64,000 bases of DNA from Siculibacillus lacustris (lineage in GTDB: Bacteria; Pseudomonadota; Alphaproteobacteria; Rhizobiales; Ancalomicrobiaceae). Every line of letters starts with the position of its first letter. Position 1 is the stretch's first letter. This document shows positions 50,972 through 59,563 of this stretch, in pieces. The notes under the pieces are model-generated. The model was not told the DNA's origin. It ran no database searches and saw nothing but the letters and a program-made list of their open reading frames with translations. The DNA lies in NCBI RefSeq assembly GCF_004328075.1, contig NZ_SJFN01000019.1:1-64000 (forward strand). Reading direction: 5' to 3'. The position numbers and the translations under genes were made by a program.

Positions 50972-52339
50972 CTACCAATCGTCTCCCTTCATCGACTGGA
51001 GCATCGCGTCGGAGAAGAAGTCCTTCATCAGCGAAACGAAATCACGCTCCGCCAATTCACGTGCGCGGGCGATCAGGACCGGAACGGCACTTCCGGGCTC
51101 GGCGGTGCGGAAGAACATCTGGACGAGATCCAGCAAGCGCAGCGCGTCGCGTCGATTGCCGACGGTGAAGTCCGGCCCCTCCTCGGCGCCCTCTTCGGGT
51201 TCGGGTTCCGGCTCGGCCTCCCAGCCCTCGGCGGTGGCCTCGGAGAGCTTGTCGAGCATGATGGCGAGCGAAGACTGGCCGACCTTGAGATAGGCCTTGG
51301 CGGCATAGTCGGGCAGCAGAGTGCGCACCACCTCGGCGAAGGGCTGGTTCGACACCTTCTGGGCGTAGCGCAGCAGCAGCAGCGCCGGGCTCGACGGCTC
51401 GTGGCGCTGGAAATAGTCGGCGGCGGCGGCGAGCGCGCGCAGGGCACTGCGACGGTCGACGACGGTTGCGACGGCCCCCGGCGAGGGTCCACCGGCGACG
51501 GCGACGCCGCCGAAGGACGCCGGGGCGCCGCTCGCCGACGGGTCGTCGGAGTCGTCGCCGGTGTCGGGGGTGCCCTCGGCGGGCGAAAGCGCGGCGGAGG
51601 GATCGCGTCGGGCGACGTAGCCGTCGAGGAACTCGGTGATCTCCTGGGCCTGGGCCCGCATCTTCTCGAGGTGGACGCGGTTGTCGTAGTCGCCCTTCTC
51701 GATGGTCAGGGCATCGATGGCGTCGGCGGCGGCGACGATCCGGGCATAGCGATCACGCCGGTCGATCAGCGCCGGCAGCTCGGCCTCGAGGAAGGCGCGT
51801 TCGATCGCGCCCTGTTCCACCGCCGGTTCGCCTTCGCGGGCCGGGATCTTGCCGGCGGCGACCTGACAGGCGCGCCAGCCGAGCGGGCCGGTGCGGCGGC
51901 TGTTGACGATCGGCGCATATTGCAGCGGCAGGATGGTGTGGGGGCCGTCGTCGAGGGCGGTGAGGGTCGCGACGCGATAGAGGTAGTCGGAGCCCTCGCC
52001 CTGGGGATGGACCTCGGCCCAGCGGCCGTCGAGGGCGGCGACGATGACCTCGAGGGCGTCGCAGAAGCGATCGAGGTCGCGGCCGAGGATCGCCAATTTG
52101 GCATAGAGCACCAGCAGGCGGAGATCGCGGGTGCGGTCGAGCAGGCCTTCGATGGTGGCGAATTCGCTCTTGTAGTCGATCGAGGCGCGATCGAAGGCGA
52201 AGAACGACTGCGGCAGCAGGCCCTCGGCGCGGGCGGTGTAGTTCATGAACTCGGGATCGCCGGCCAGATCGAGATCGGGCCCGCAAGGTTCGTCGTCGGA
52301 AACGGGTTCGAGAAAGCTCGCGACGTCGACCTTCGCCAT
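50972..52339 (-). CDS. tssA: T6SS protein TssA (ImpA)
   Basis: 455 residues from the ATG at 52339 (GGGGAA upstream). ImpA N-terminal domain at about 10-130, with DDEPCGPDLD and DPEFMNYTARAEG, then middle helices, a low-complexity Pro/Gly/Asp stretch (about 265-300) and a C-terminal helical domain (about 305-455) ending with FFSDAMLQSMKG. TssA primes and caps growth of the sheath and tube. It is the first gene of the T6SS locus in transcription order, so the main promoter should lie in 52340-52480. The C-terminal domain belongs to the short, acidic-linker type. Confidence 0.93.
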   Translation of the reverse strand: MAKVDVASFLEPVSDDEPCGPDLDLAGDPEFMNYTARAEGLLPQSFFAFDRASIDYKSEFATIEGLLDRTRDLRLLVLYAKLAILGRDLDRFCDALEVIVAALDGRWAEVHPQGEGSDYLYRVATLTALDDGPHTILPLQYAPIVNSRRTGPLGWRACQVAAGKIPAREGEPAVEQGAIERAFLEAELPALIDRRDRYARIVAAADAIDALTIEKGDYDNRVHLEKMRAQAQEITEFLDGYVARRDPSAALSPAEGTPDTGDDSDDPSASGAPASFGGVAVAGGPSPGAVATVVDRRSALRALAAAADYFQRHEPSSPALLLLRYAQKVSNQPFAEVVRTLLPDYAAKAYLKVGQSSLAIMLDKLSEATAEGWEAEPEPEPEEGAEEGPDFTVGNRRDALRLLDLVQMFFRTAEPGSAVPVLIARARELAERDFVSLMKDFFSDAMLQSMKGDDW

Positions 52340-52401
52340 GCGGCAATTCCCCGCCACCGGAAACAATAAGGACACATCCCAAACGGACGACTCCATATCG
52401 T

Positions 52402-52417
52402 CCCATTTTCGAATGGG
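52402..52417. promoter_or_regulatory. Palindrome upstream of tssA
   Basis: CCCATTTTCGAATGGG: 6-base arms (CCCATT/AATGGG) around TTCG, 63-78 bases upstream of the tssA start and within the likely T6SS promoter. A candidate operator; the regulator is unknown. Confidence 0.45.
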
Positions 52418-52487
52418 TTGCAAGCCCCTCCAATGGCACGGATTCACGCTTCGCGCCGGGGGTGTGGCGGCGCGCGACAAAGCCGGT

Positions 52488-52515
52488 GCGGGCGCGCCGG
52501 GTCGGGCGCGCCCGC
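52488..52515 (-). terminator. Hairpin after the efflux operon
   Basis: An 11-bp perfect G+C stem (52488-52498 with 52505-52515) with a 6-base loop lies 45 bases after the stop of the MFS gene. It should limit read-through from the efflux operon into the T6SS genes, which run in the same direction. Confidence 0.6.
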
Positions 52516-52560
52516 GGGGCCAGGACGGCGCGCGGGTGGGGGGCCGCGCGATCCGTCGGC

Positions 52561-54135
52561 TCAGTGACCGCCGCCGGCGGAGCCGGCGCCGCGGGGGCGA
52601 CGCATCAGGCCGGCGAGGAAGACGAGGGCCACGAACAGCAGGGTGAGGACGAAGAAGACGTCGCCGATCGCCCAGACGATCGCCTCACGGCGGACGATGC
52701 CGGCGAGCTTGGAGACCGCCGCCAGGCCTGCGTCGGAGCCGCGATCGGCCATCGCCAGGGTCAGGCTGGCCAGCATCTCCTCGGCCTTGGTGTGGCCCCA
52801 GGCGACGGAGTCGTGCAGGCGGGTGAGGTGGAGGTCGATGCGGTCGTTCATCAGCGAATTGATCAGCGCCAGGCCGACGGCGCCGCCGAGGTTGCGGGTG
52901 AGATTGAACAGGCCGGAGGCGTTCTTGATCCGCGCCGGCGGCAAGGTGCCGAGGGCCAGATTGTTGATCGGCACCATGCAGGTCATCAGCGAGAAGCCGC
53001 GCAGCATCTGCGGCACCAGCAGTTCCCAGAAGTCCCAGTCCTTGGTGACATAGGAGGCCTGGAAGGTGCCCAGTGCAAAGCCGAGGAAGCCGAGGCCGAT
53101 CATCAGGCGGGGATCGACCTTGGTCATCAGGCGGCCGACGATCGGCGCGGCGACGAACATGCAGATGCCGGTGACGAACATGGTCTCGCCGATCATCAGG
53201 GCGGAATAGCCGCGCACCCGGGCGAGATAGACCGGATAGAGATAGGTCAGCCCATAGAGGCCGATGCCCATCACGAAGGAGAACAGGCTGCCGGTCCAGA
53301 AGTTGCGGTCGCGGAAGGCACCGAGATCGACGATCGGTTGGCGGGCGGTGAAGGCGCGCCAGAAGAACAAGAGCCCGCCGGCGGCCGAGACGGCGGCGGT
53401 CATGGTGATCAGGTCGCTGTCGAACCAGCCCTTGGCCGGGCCCTCCTCCAGGACGTATTCGAGCGCGCCGAGGAAGGCCGCCATGCCGGCGAGACCGGCC
53501 CAGTCGAAGTTGTCGTAGAGGCTGAGATCGGGTTCGTCGAAGTCGACCAGCGTCCAGGTGGCGATGGTCACCAGGATGCCGGGCACGATGTTGACCAGGA
53601 ACAGCCAGTGCCAGGAGAACAGGTCGGTGAGATAGCCGCCGACGGTCGGGCCGATGGTCGGGGCCAGGGTGGCGACGAGGCCGATGATCGGGGCGACCAG
53701 CGGCTGCTTCTCGCGCGGGAAGATGGTGAAGGCCGACGCGAAGACGGTCGGGATCATCGCGCCGCCGATGAAGCCCTGGAGCGCCCGCCACAGAATCATC
53801 TCCTCGATGGTCGTCGAGGTGGCGCACATCAGGCTCATCAGGGTGAAGCCGGCGGCGGAGGCCGCGAACAGCCAGCGCGTCGACAGGAGGCGCGACAGGA
53901 AGCCGGACAGCGGGATCATCACCACTTCGGCGATGAGGTAGCTGGTCTGGACCCAGGCGACTTCGTCGGCTGAGGCCGACAGGCCGGCCTGGATCTCCGA
54001 CAGCGAGGCGGAGACGATCTGGATGTCGAGGATCGCCATGAACATGCCGAAGACCATGCTCATGAAGGCGAACAACCGACGCCGATCGAACGAAGGCGCG
54101 GCGGCGGCGCGCGGCGGCAGAGTGGCGTCGGTCAC
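52561..54135 (-). CDS. DHA2-family multidrug efflux permease, EmrB type
   Basis: 524 residues with about 14 transmembrane helices, as in the DHA2 (14-TMS) drug:proton antiporters. Marks include FMAILDIQIVSASLSEIQ in the first helix, VAWVQTSYLIAEVVMIPLSG in the second and GGAMIPTVFASAFTIFP for motif C-like sequence. It works with the periplasmic adaptor encoded just upstream (17-bp gap) and an outer-membrane TolC-type channel encoded elsewhere. Export of lipophilic or aromatic drugs is typical of the family; the true substrate is unknown. Controlled by the divergent TetR. Confidence 0.93.
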   Translation of the reverse strand: MTDATLPPRAAAAPSFDRRRLFAFMSMVFGMFMAILDIQIVSASLSEIQAGLSASADEVAWVQTSYLIAEVVMIPLSGFLSRLLSTRWLFAASAAGFTLMSLMCATSTTIEEMILWRALQGFIGGAMIPTVFASAFTIFPREKQPLVAPIIGLVATLAPTIGPTVGGYLTDLFSWHWLFLVNIVPGILVTIATWTLVDFDEPDLSLYDNFDWAGLAGMAAFLGALEYVLEEGPAKGWFDSDLITMTAAVSAAGGLLFFWRAFTARQPIVDLGAFRDRNFWTGSLFSFVMGIGLYGLTYLYPVYLARVRGYSALMIGETMFVTGICMFVAAPIVGRLMTKVDPRLMIGLGFLGFALGTFQASYVTKDWDFWELLVPQMLRGFSLMTCMVPINNLALGTLPPARIKNASGLFNLTRNLGGAVGLALINSLMNDRIDLHLTRLHDSVAWGHTKAEEMLASLTLAMADRGSDAGLAAVSKLAGIVRREAIVWAIGDVFFVLTLLFVALVFLAGLMRRPRGAGSAGGGH

Positions 54136-54152
54136 GGCGAACTCCTCTCCGC

Positions 54153-55328
54153 TCAGCGGGTGACGACGTCGACGGCGACCGACAGGCCGGGCCGCAGCAC
54201 GCCCTCGCGGGCGACCTCCGGCGCGACGGCGATCTTGACCGGCACGCGCTGGACGATCTTGGTGAAGTTGCCGGTGGCGTTCTCCGGCGGCAGCAGCGAG
54301 AACTGGGCACCGGAGCCGGGGGCGACGCTGACGAGGCGGCCCTCGATGACCCGCGAGCCCAGCGCATCGACGGTGAACTCCACCGGCTGGCCGGGCTTCA
54401 GGCGGGCGAGCTGGGTCTCCTTGAAGTTCGCTTCGATGTAGACCTTGTCGAGCGGCACCAGGGCGAGCAGCCGGGTTCCGGGCTGGACATATTGGCCGAC
54501 CTGGACGGCGCGGTTGCCGACGACGCCGTCGACGGGGGCGCGGACCTGTGTGAACTCGAGGTCGCGGTGGGCCTTGTCGAGGGCGGTCGACAGTTCGGCG
54601 CGGACCCGCGAAGCTTCGACGATCTGGGCCTGGAACACCGCCAGGGCGCCCTTGGCGGCGGCGACGCCGGCTTCGGCGACGGCGACGGCGGCGCGAGTGC
54701 GGTCGCGGTCGGCCTTGGCCTGATCGAGGCGCTGCTGGGTGCCGGCATTGGACTTGACCAGGGCGCCGGCCCGTTCGAAGTCGCTCTCGGTGCGTTCGAC
54801 GTCGGAGCGCACCGAGGCGAGCTGGGCCTCGGCCTGGGCGATCGTGGCCTGCTGAGCCTCGGACTGGGCGGCGATGCGGGCGATGGTGGCGTCCTGGGTG
54901 GCGATGCGGTCGCTCGCCGCGGCGATCGCCAGGCGGTAGTCGCCGTCGTCGATCTCGGCGAGGACGTCGCCGGCGGCGACGCGGGCATTGTCCTCGACCA
55001 GCACGCGGGTGACGTGACCGGTGGCCTTGGCGGCGATGGTCGAGACGTCGGCGCGCACGAAAGCATCGTCGGTGGAGACCAGGAAGCGTCCGACGGTGGC
55101 GTAGGACCAGCCCTTCCAGCCGGCCAGCCCGAGCGCGACGACGCCGACCAGTGCGAGCACCAGGGGACGGTTGGAGCGCTTCTTGGCCGGCGCCGCGGGG
55201 GCGCTGCGGGCCGCTTCGGCATGGGGCAGTTCGGTGACGGTGGCGCCGCGGGCCTGCGGCGACGGGGTGCCGACGCCGCGGGGGGAAGCGGCTTCGCTGT
55301 GAGCGGTGGTGGTGTCGCCGCGGGTCAT
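54153..55328 (-). CDS. HlyD/EmrA-family membrane fusion protein
   Basis: 391 residues from the ATG at 55328 (GGAACCACC upstream). Cytoplasmic tail, one transmembrane helix (about 54-72), a barrel-sandwich domain split by a long coiled-coil hairpin (about 130-250; AAQSEAQQATIAQAEAQLASV and others), then a beta-barrel (DKVYIEANFKETQLARL) and PAPE-like end. It couples the inner-membrane permease to an outer-membrane channel. First gene of the efflux operon; the start of its transcript carries a TetR-like operator. Confidence 0.93.
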   Translation of the reverse strand: MTRGDTTTAHSEAASPRGVGTPSPQARGATVTELPHAEAARSAPAAPAKKRSNRPLVLALVGVVALGLAGWKGWSYATVGRFLVSTDDAFVRADVSTIAAKATGHVTRVLVEDNARVAAGDVLAEIDDGDYRLAIAAASDRIATQDATIARIAAQSEAQQATIAQAEAQLASVRSDVERTESDFERAGALVKSNAGTQQRLDQAKADRDRTRAAVAVAEAGVAAAKGALAVFQAQIVEASRVRAELSTALDKAHRDLEFTQVRAPVDGVVGNRAVQVGQYVQPGTRLLALVPLDKVYIEANFKETQLARLKPGQPVEFTVDALGSRVIEGRLVSVAPGSGAQFSLLPPENATGNFTKIVQRVPVKIAVAPEVAREGVLRPGLSVAVDVVTR

Positions 55329-55407
55329 GGTGGTTCCTTCCGAAATCTCGGGACCGGTCGCGGGGTGATCCGGGCGAAACCGGGTCGAACCTGCGGGAAA
55401 GGCCATC

Positions 55408-55424
55408 GACCGAACCGTTCGGTC
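55408..55424. promoter_or_regulatory. TetR-like operator, efflux side
   Basis: GACCGAACCGTTCGGTC: perfect 7-base inverted arms (GACCGAA/TTCGGTC) around CCG. It falls at about +5 to +21 of the predicted minus-strand transcript of the efflux operon, where a bound repressor would block transcription. Confidence 0.75.
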
Positions 55425-55432
55425 ATTTGAGA

Positions 55433-55463
55433 TTGACATAGATCAACCGAGCGCCTAGATCAA
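55433..55463. promoter_or_regulatory. Overlapping divergent promoters
   Basis: Rightward: TTGACA (55433-55438), 17 bases, TAGATC (55456-55461). Leftward, on the minus strand: TTGATC (55463-55458), 17 bases, TATGTC (55440-55435). The two promoters occupy the same 31 bp back to back, so their start points would be near 55468 and 55428. Box assignment is by eye. Confidence 0.6.
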
Positions 55464-55468
55464 GACCG

Positions 55469-55485
55469 AACCGAACCGTTCGGTC
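55469..55485. promoter_or_regulatory. TetR-like operator, regulator side
   Basis: Second copy of the palindrome, AACCGAACCGTTCGGTC, with one base of the left arm changed. It begins at about +1 of the predicted rightward transcript. The neighbouring CCGAACCGAACCG repeat gives extra half sites. Confidence 0.7.
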
Positions 55486-56011
55486 ATTTTCTCATCCCGT
55501 GGGGTGGGAATGGTTACCGAATGGGTGCGGTAGGACGTCGGAGTTGCGGTACGACGGCGGAGTGAAGGGTTGCGGGCGATCGGCGGCCGGCCGACTTGCG
55601 AAGGTCGAGCGACGGCGGTTCGTCCGGCGGCGGGGGATCGCTCGCCGGGCCCGGATCGGTTGCGACGGACGATCCACCGGCGACGGGGGATCGGCGGCGG
55701 ACCCGAGGATCGGGCACGGTCGGCGGCGGTTCGCGCGGCGGCCGGCAACCCAAGCGATGCGGGAGGTCGGAATCCGCCAGGCGACGGACGGGGGTCCGGG
55801 CTCTGCGGTCCCCGCACGGACGGCGGCAGGACGGGGAAGACGTCGGCGGGATCTGCCGCCACTTCCGATCTGGACCGGAGTCGCCCGTGGGCGCACAGTC
55901 GGTTCGAAACCCGTGGGGCGACCGGTGACGGTCGGCGCACGAAGGTCACGGTGAAACGCAGACCCCGATCGGGAACGATGCGGCGGCCGGCGAAGAGAGA
56001 CGAGAACGGCG
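55486..56011 (+). other. Long leader between the divergent promoter and tetR
   Basis: 526 bp without a credible gene. An open frame from 55499 could encode 151 residues but its product is Arg/Gly-rich and unlike known proteins, and other frames are equally open. If tetR is transcribed from the promoter at 55433, its leader is about 540 bases. Alternatively a second promoter lies nearer 56012. No strong hairpin found. Confidence 0.45.
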
Positions 56012-56683
56012 ATGTCCGACATTCACGACAGCGATTTGCGCCTGCAGACGGCCGATCCCGAGGCGGCCCCGGTGCCGATGCCCGGCCACAACGACGAGAA
56101 GGCGCGCCAGATCCTCGACGGGGCGCGGGCGGTGTTCCTGCGCGACGGTTTCGACGGCGCCTCGATGAACGACATCGCCAAGGTCGCCGGGGTCTCCAAG
56201 GGCACGCTCTACGTCTATTTCCAGTCGAAGGACGCGCTGTTCGAAGCCTTGGTCCGTCACGACAAGCGCCAACAGGCCGAGCAGATGTGCCGCTGGCAGA
56301 GCGAGGGCGGCGACATTCGCACCGTCCTGACCCGGGTCGGGCGATCGCTGCTGACCATGATGGCCCAGCCCGACCACATCGCCCAGGTGCGTACGGTGAT
56401 GGCGGTGGCGCCGAAGTTCCCGCAGATCGGCCGCGCCTTCTACGAGGCCGGACCGGTGTTCGGTCTGCGGCGGTTGTCGGCTTATCTCGACCGGCAGGTC
56501 GCCGAAGGGCGCCTGGAGATCGCCGACAGCCGCAAGGCGGCGCTGGTGTTCATCCAGATCTGTCAGTCCGACATCCACAAGCGCCTGATGTTCTGCGTCG
56601 AGGAGGCGGCCGATCCGGCCGAGATCGACGAGGCGGTGGCCGATGCGGTCGACATCTTCCTGAAGGTCTACGGCAAGCCGTGA
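56012..56683 (+). CDS. TetR-family repressor, probably of the efflux operon
   Basis: 223 residues. Helix-turn-helix at about 50-72 (ASMNDIAKVAGVSKGTLYVYF), then a helical ligand-binding domain with a C-terminal TetR_C-type region (AEQMCRWQSEGGDIRTVLTRV). Divergent from the EmrAB-like operon and near two copies of a palindrome of the length TetR dimers bind, so it very likely represses both that operon and itself. The ligand is probably a compound exported by the pump. Confidence 0.92.
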   Translation: MSDIHDSDLRLQTADPEAAPVPMPGHNDEKARQILDGARAVFLRDGFDGASMNDIAKVAGVSKGTLYVYFQSKDALFEALVRHDKRQQAEQMCRWQSEGGDIRTVLTRVGRSLLTMMAQPDHIAQVRTVMAVAPKFPQIGRAFYEAGPVFGLRRLSAYLDRQVAEGRLEIADSRKAALVFIQICQSDIHKRLMFCVEEAADPAEIDEAVADAVDIFLKVYGKP

Positions 56684-56790
56684 GCGGCGAGCCCGGGCGC
56701 CGCGGCATCGCCCGTCGTGAAGATCCGTCGGGCCGCGCGACGGCGGGAGTCGGTGTGACGCGGAACCTCAGAGACCGATCGAGACCGTCG

Positions 56791-57657
56791 ATGTCGCCCG
56801 GCGAACTCGACTACCGCTTCGACACCGCCGCCGCGCCGGAGGGCCGGGCCGAGTTGGCGCGCCTGATTCGCGACGTGTTCGATCTCGACGTCACGCCACT
56901 CGACCGGTTCGGCCACGATCCGAGCCTCGTCTCGTTCGGCTGGTGGCGCGGGCCCGATCTGGTCGCCAACGTCGATCTGGTGCAGCAGACGCTGTGGCTC
57001 GACGGCGACCGGGTCGAAGCCCTCGGCGTGCAGTCGGTGGCGGTGCGGCCGGCCTGGCGCGGGCGCGGCCTGTTCCGCGACCTGATGGACCGGGCGCTCG
57101 CCCACGCCGCCGCGCGGGTTGCCGTGGTGACGCTGACCACCGAGACACCGGCGCTCTACACGCCCTTCGGGTTCCGGGAAATCGTCGAATCGTGGTTCGG
57201 CGGCCCCCTGGTGCCGGGGGGCGCGCGGCCGCACCATCGGCGGCTGTCGCTCGAAGACACCGCCGACGTCGCGCTGATCCGCGCGATGTTCGCGCGCCGG
57301 ACCCCGGTGTCGCGGGTCGCGGCGGTCACCGATCATCCGGCGCTGTTCTTCCTCAAGGCGCTGGAGAGCCCGGAGATCGCGCTGGTCCATCTCGCCGAGC
57401 TCGACGCGGTGGTGGCGGTCGAGGATCGCGAGCCCGACGTGCTGACGCTGTGGGACGTGGTCGCGCCGACCATCCCGAGGCTCACGGCGATCGCCGCGGC
57501 GCTGGGCGGCCGGGCGAACCGGGCGCGGGTGCTGGTGACGCCGGACCGGCTCGGCTGGGAGCCGGCGGAGATCGTCGCCGAGGACGCCGGATTGATGGTG
57601 CGCGGGGCCTTCCCGCCCGAGGGCCGGCCGTTCATGCTGTCGGCGATGCGGATCTGA
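56791..57657 (+). CDS. GNAT-family N-acetyltransferase
   Basis: 288 residues from the ATG at 56791; the ribosome-binding site is weak and a GTG further up is possible. The GNAT core is at about 20-150, with the acetyl-CoA loop VQSVAVRPAWRGRGLFRDL (Arg90-x-Gly-x-Gly/Leu type) and the YTPFGFR strand. The C-terminal 130 residues form a second, GNAT-like or SCP2-like half (RLSLEDTADVALIR). Substrate unknown. It is 107 bp downstream of tetR and may be in the same transcript, ending at a strong hairpin. Confidence 0.85.
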   Translation: MSPGELDYRFDTAAAPEGRAELARLIRDVFDLDVTPLDRFGHDPSLVSFGWWRGPDLVANVDLVQQTLWLDGDRVEALGVQSVAVRPAWRGRGLFRDLMDRALAHAAARVAVVTLTTETPALYTPFGFREIVESWFGGPLVPGGARPHHRRLSLEDTADVALIRAMFARRTPVSRVAAVTDHPALFFLKALESPEIALVHLAELDAVVAVEDREPDVLTLWDVVAPTIPRLTAIAAALGGRANRARVLVTPDRLGWEPAEIVAEDAGLMVRGAFPPEGRPFMLSAMRI

Positions 57658-57683
57658 GGCGCCCGGCGCCCCCCCAATACGAA

Positions 57684-57715
57684 ACCGGCCGCGGAAGGGC
57701 AGTTCCGCGGCCGGT
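57684..57715. terminator. Bidirectional terminator hairpin
   Basis: A 13-bp perfect stem (57684-57696 with 57703-57715) and 6-base loop lie between the convergent GNAT and kinase genes, 26 bases from the first stop and 24 from the second. Confidence 0.75.
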
Positions 57716-57739
57716 CCGATCGAAGGGTGTACGTGCGTG

Positions 57740-58846
57740 TCAGCGAATGACGCGGGCGCCCTTGCCCTTCATGATCGCTTCGACTTCCTTGACGTTGACC
57801 ATCGAGGTGTCGCCGGGGGTGGTCATGGCCAGCGCGCCGTGGGCCGCGCCGTATTCGACCGCCGCCTGCGGACCCTTGCCTTCCATGAAGCCGTAGGCGA
57901 GACCCGAGGCGAAACCGTCACCACCGCCGACGCGGTCGTAGATCTCGAGGTTCTCGCGCATCGGCGCCTCGTAGAACGCGCCGCCGGCATAGATCACCGC
58001 GCCCCAGTCGTTGACCGAAGCGGTCTTGGCGTTGCGCAGCGTGGTGGCCGCCACCTTGAAGTTCGGATAGGCCTTCACGGCCGTCTCGATCATCTTCTTG
58101 AAGTTGGCCGGGTCGATCTTCGAGATGTGCTCGTCGAGGCCTTCGACTTCGAAGCCGAGGCAGGCGGTGAAGTCTTCCTCGTTGCCGATCATCACGTCGA
58201 CGTGGTGAGCGATCGTCCGGTTGATCTTCTGCGCGCCTTCCTTGCCGCCCTGGCTCTTCCACAGCTGGCCGCGGTAGTTGAGGTCGTAGGAGACGATCGT
58301 GCCGTACTTCTTGGCGATCTCGACCGCCTCGATCACCACTTCCGAGGTGTTGGGGGCGAGCGCCGCGAAGATGCCGCCGGTGTGGAACCACCGCACGCCC
58401 TCTTCACCGAACAGCTTCTCCCAGTTCACTTCGCCGGGCTTGATCTGCGAGGCCGCGGAGTAGCCGCGGTCGTTGCAACCGAGCGCGGCGCGGGGCCCAT
58501 AGCCCTTCTCGGTGAAGTTCAGGCCGACGCGGGTGTTGCGGCCGATGCCGTCGAACTCGCGCCAGATGATGTGCGAGGTGTCGACGCCGCCCTGCATGAT
58601 CAGGTCTTCGGCGAGCCAACCCACGTCGTTGATCGGCAGAGCGGTGACCACCGAGGCGCGCTTGCCCCAGCACTTGCGCATGGCGCGGGCGACGTTGTAC
58701 TCGCCGCCGCCTTCCGACACCTGGAAGGTGCGGGTGGTGCGCACCCGGCCGAAGCCGGGATCGAGGCGCAGCATCACTTCGCCGAGCGAGACGCAGTCCC
58801 ACTTGACGTCTTCGGCCTTACGGATGTTCAGAATGTTGTCGGCCAT
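57740..58846 (-). CDS. PfkB-family sugar kinase, probable 2-keto-3-deoxygluconate kinase
   Basis: 368 residues. Ribokinase fold: the DCVSLGEVMLRLDPG start, VSEGGGEYNVARAM (substrate lid), SYDLNYRGQLW, and the nucleotide motif DRVGGGDGF with catalytic Asp310 (GGGD in place of the common GAGD). It would make 2-keto-3-deoxy-6-phosphogluconate (KDPG) from KDG. It starts three bases after the aldolase stop, so they are tightly coupled. Codon choice is less G+C-biased than in neighbouring genes. A second, unlike kinase stands on the other side of the aldolase. The exact hexonate specificity is an inference from the aldolase partner. Confidence 0.85.
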   Translation of the reverse strand: MADNILNIRKAEDVKWDCVSLGEVMLRLDPGFGRVRTTRTFQVSEGGGEYNVARAMRKCWGKRASVVTALPINDVGWLAEDLIMQGGVDTSHIIWREFDGIGRNTRVGLNFTEKGYGPRAALGCNDRGYSAASQIKPGEVNWEKLFGEEGVRWFHTGGIFAALAPNTSEVVIEAVEIAKKYGTIVSYDLNYRGQLWKSQGGKEGAQKINRTIAHHVDVMIGNEEDFTACLGFEVEGLDEHISKIDPANFKKMIETAVKAYPNFKVAATTLRNAKTASVNDWGAVIYAGGAFYEAPMRENLEIYDRVGGGDGFASGLAYGFMEGKGPQAAVEYGAAHGALAMTTPGDTSMVNVKEVEAIMKGKGARVIR

Positions 58847-58849
58847 GGT

Positions 58850-59521
58850 TCACTTCCCCCGGATCGAGCGGACGAGGGCGATCGTCTCGCGCACCTTGGT
58901 CTCGATGCCCTTGTAGTCCTTGGCGGCGAGCAGTTCCTTGGTGATCAGGTTGGACCCGACGCCGGCGCAGACGATGCCCGCTCCGAACCACTTCTTCAGC
59001 GATTCTTCAGTCGGCTCGACGCCGCCCGTCGGCATGATCTTGGTCCAGGGGCACGGGCCGAGCATCGCCTTGACGAACTCGGGGCCGCCGACCGAGGAGC
59101 CGGGGAACACCTTGACGATCTCGCAGCCGAGCTCTTCGGCCTGACCGATTTCCGAGGCCGAGCCACAGCCGGGGCTGTAGGGGATCTTGCGGCGATTGCA
59201 GACCTTGGCGACGTCGGGGTTGAGCAGCGGTCCGACGACGAACTTGGCGCCGTTGGCGATGAACAGACCGGCGGTCGGGGCATCGACGATCGAGCCGACG
59301 CCCATGATCACCGACGGATCGGCCTTGGCGAAATGGCGGGCGACGTCGAGGAAGACGTGCGAAGCGAAGTCACCGCGGTTGGTGAACTCGATGCACTTGG
59401 CCCCGCCGTCGGCGCAGGCCTGGATCACGTTCTTACAGATCTCGACATCGGGATGATAGAAGACCGGGATGATCCCCTGGTCCATCATCGCGGTGAGGAC
59501 CTCCATTCGATCGTGCTTCAT
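58850..59521 (-). CDS. KDPG/KHG-type aldolase (Eda family)
   Basis: 223 residues; GGAG lies upstream of the ATG. Class I aldolase fold with Glu45 in IEFTNRG and the Schiff-base lysine Lys137 in VKVFPGSSVGGP, plus MPTGGVEPTEESLKKWF. It splits 2-keto-3-deoxy-6-phosphogluconate to pyruvate and glyceraldehyde 3-phosphate, feeding the Entner-Doudoroff route from uronates or KDG. It lies between two PfkB kinases in one operon (42 bp after the upstream kinase). The sequence is the longer, IEFTNRG type rather than the E. coli IEVTLR type. Confidence 0.88.
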   Translation of the reverse strand: MKHDRMEVLTAMMDQGIIPVFYHPDVEICKNVIQACADGGAKCIEFTNRGDFASHVFLDVARHFAKADPSVIMGVGSIVDAPTAGLFIANGAKFVVGPLLNPDVAKVCNRRKIPYSPGCGSASEIGQAEELGCEIVKVFPGSSVGGPEFVKAMLGPCPWTKIMPTGGVEPTEESLKKWFGAGIVCAGVGSNLITKELLAAKDYKGIETKVRETIALVRSIRGK

Positions 59522-59563
59522 CTGGTTTCTCCGTTCTCGTTTCTTCTCGTTCTCGGGCGAGGG

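Noticed and set aside
52425-52440. A sigma-54 promoter upstream of tssA (TGGAGGGGCTTGCA on the minus strand)
   Set aside because: The GG and GC elements are only eight bases apart instead of ten, so the spacing is wrong.
55499-55954. A 151-residue gene upstream of tetR
   Set aside because: Gly/Arg-rich product, several competing frames and no recognisable domain; listed only as leader.
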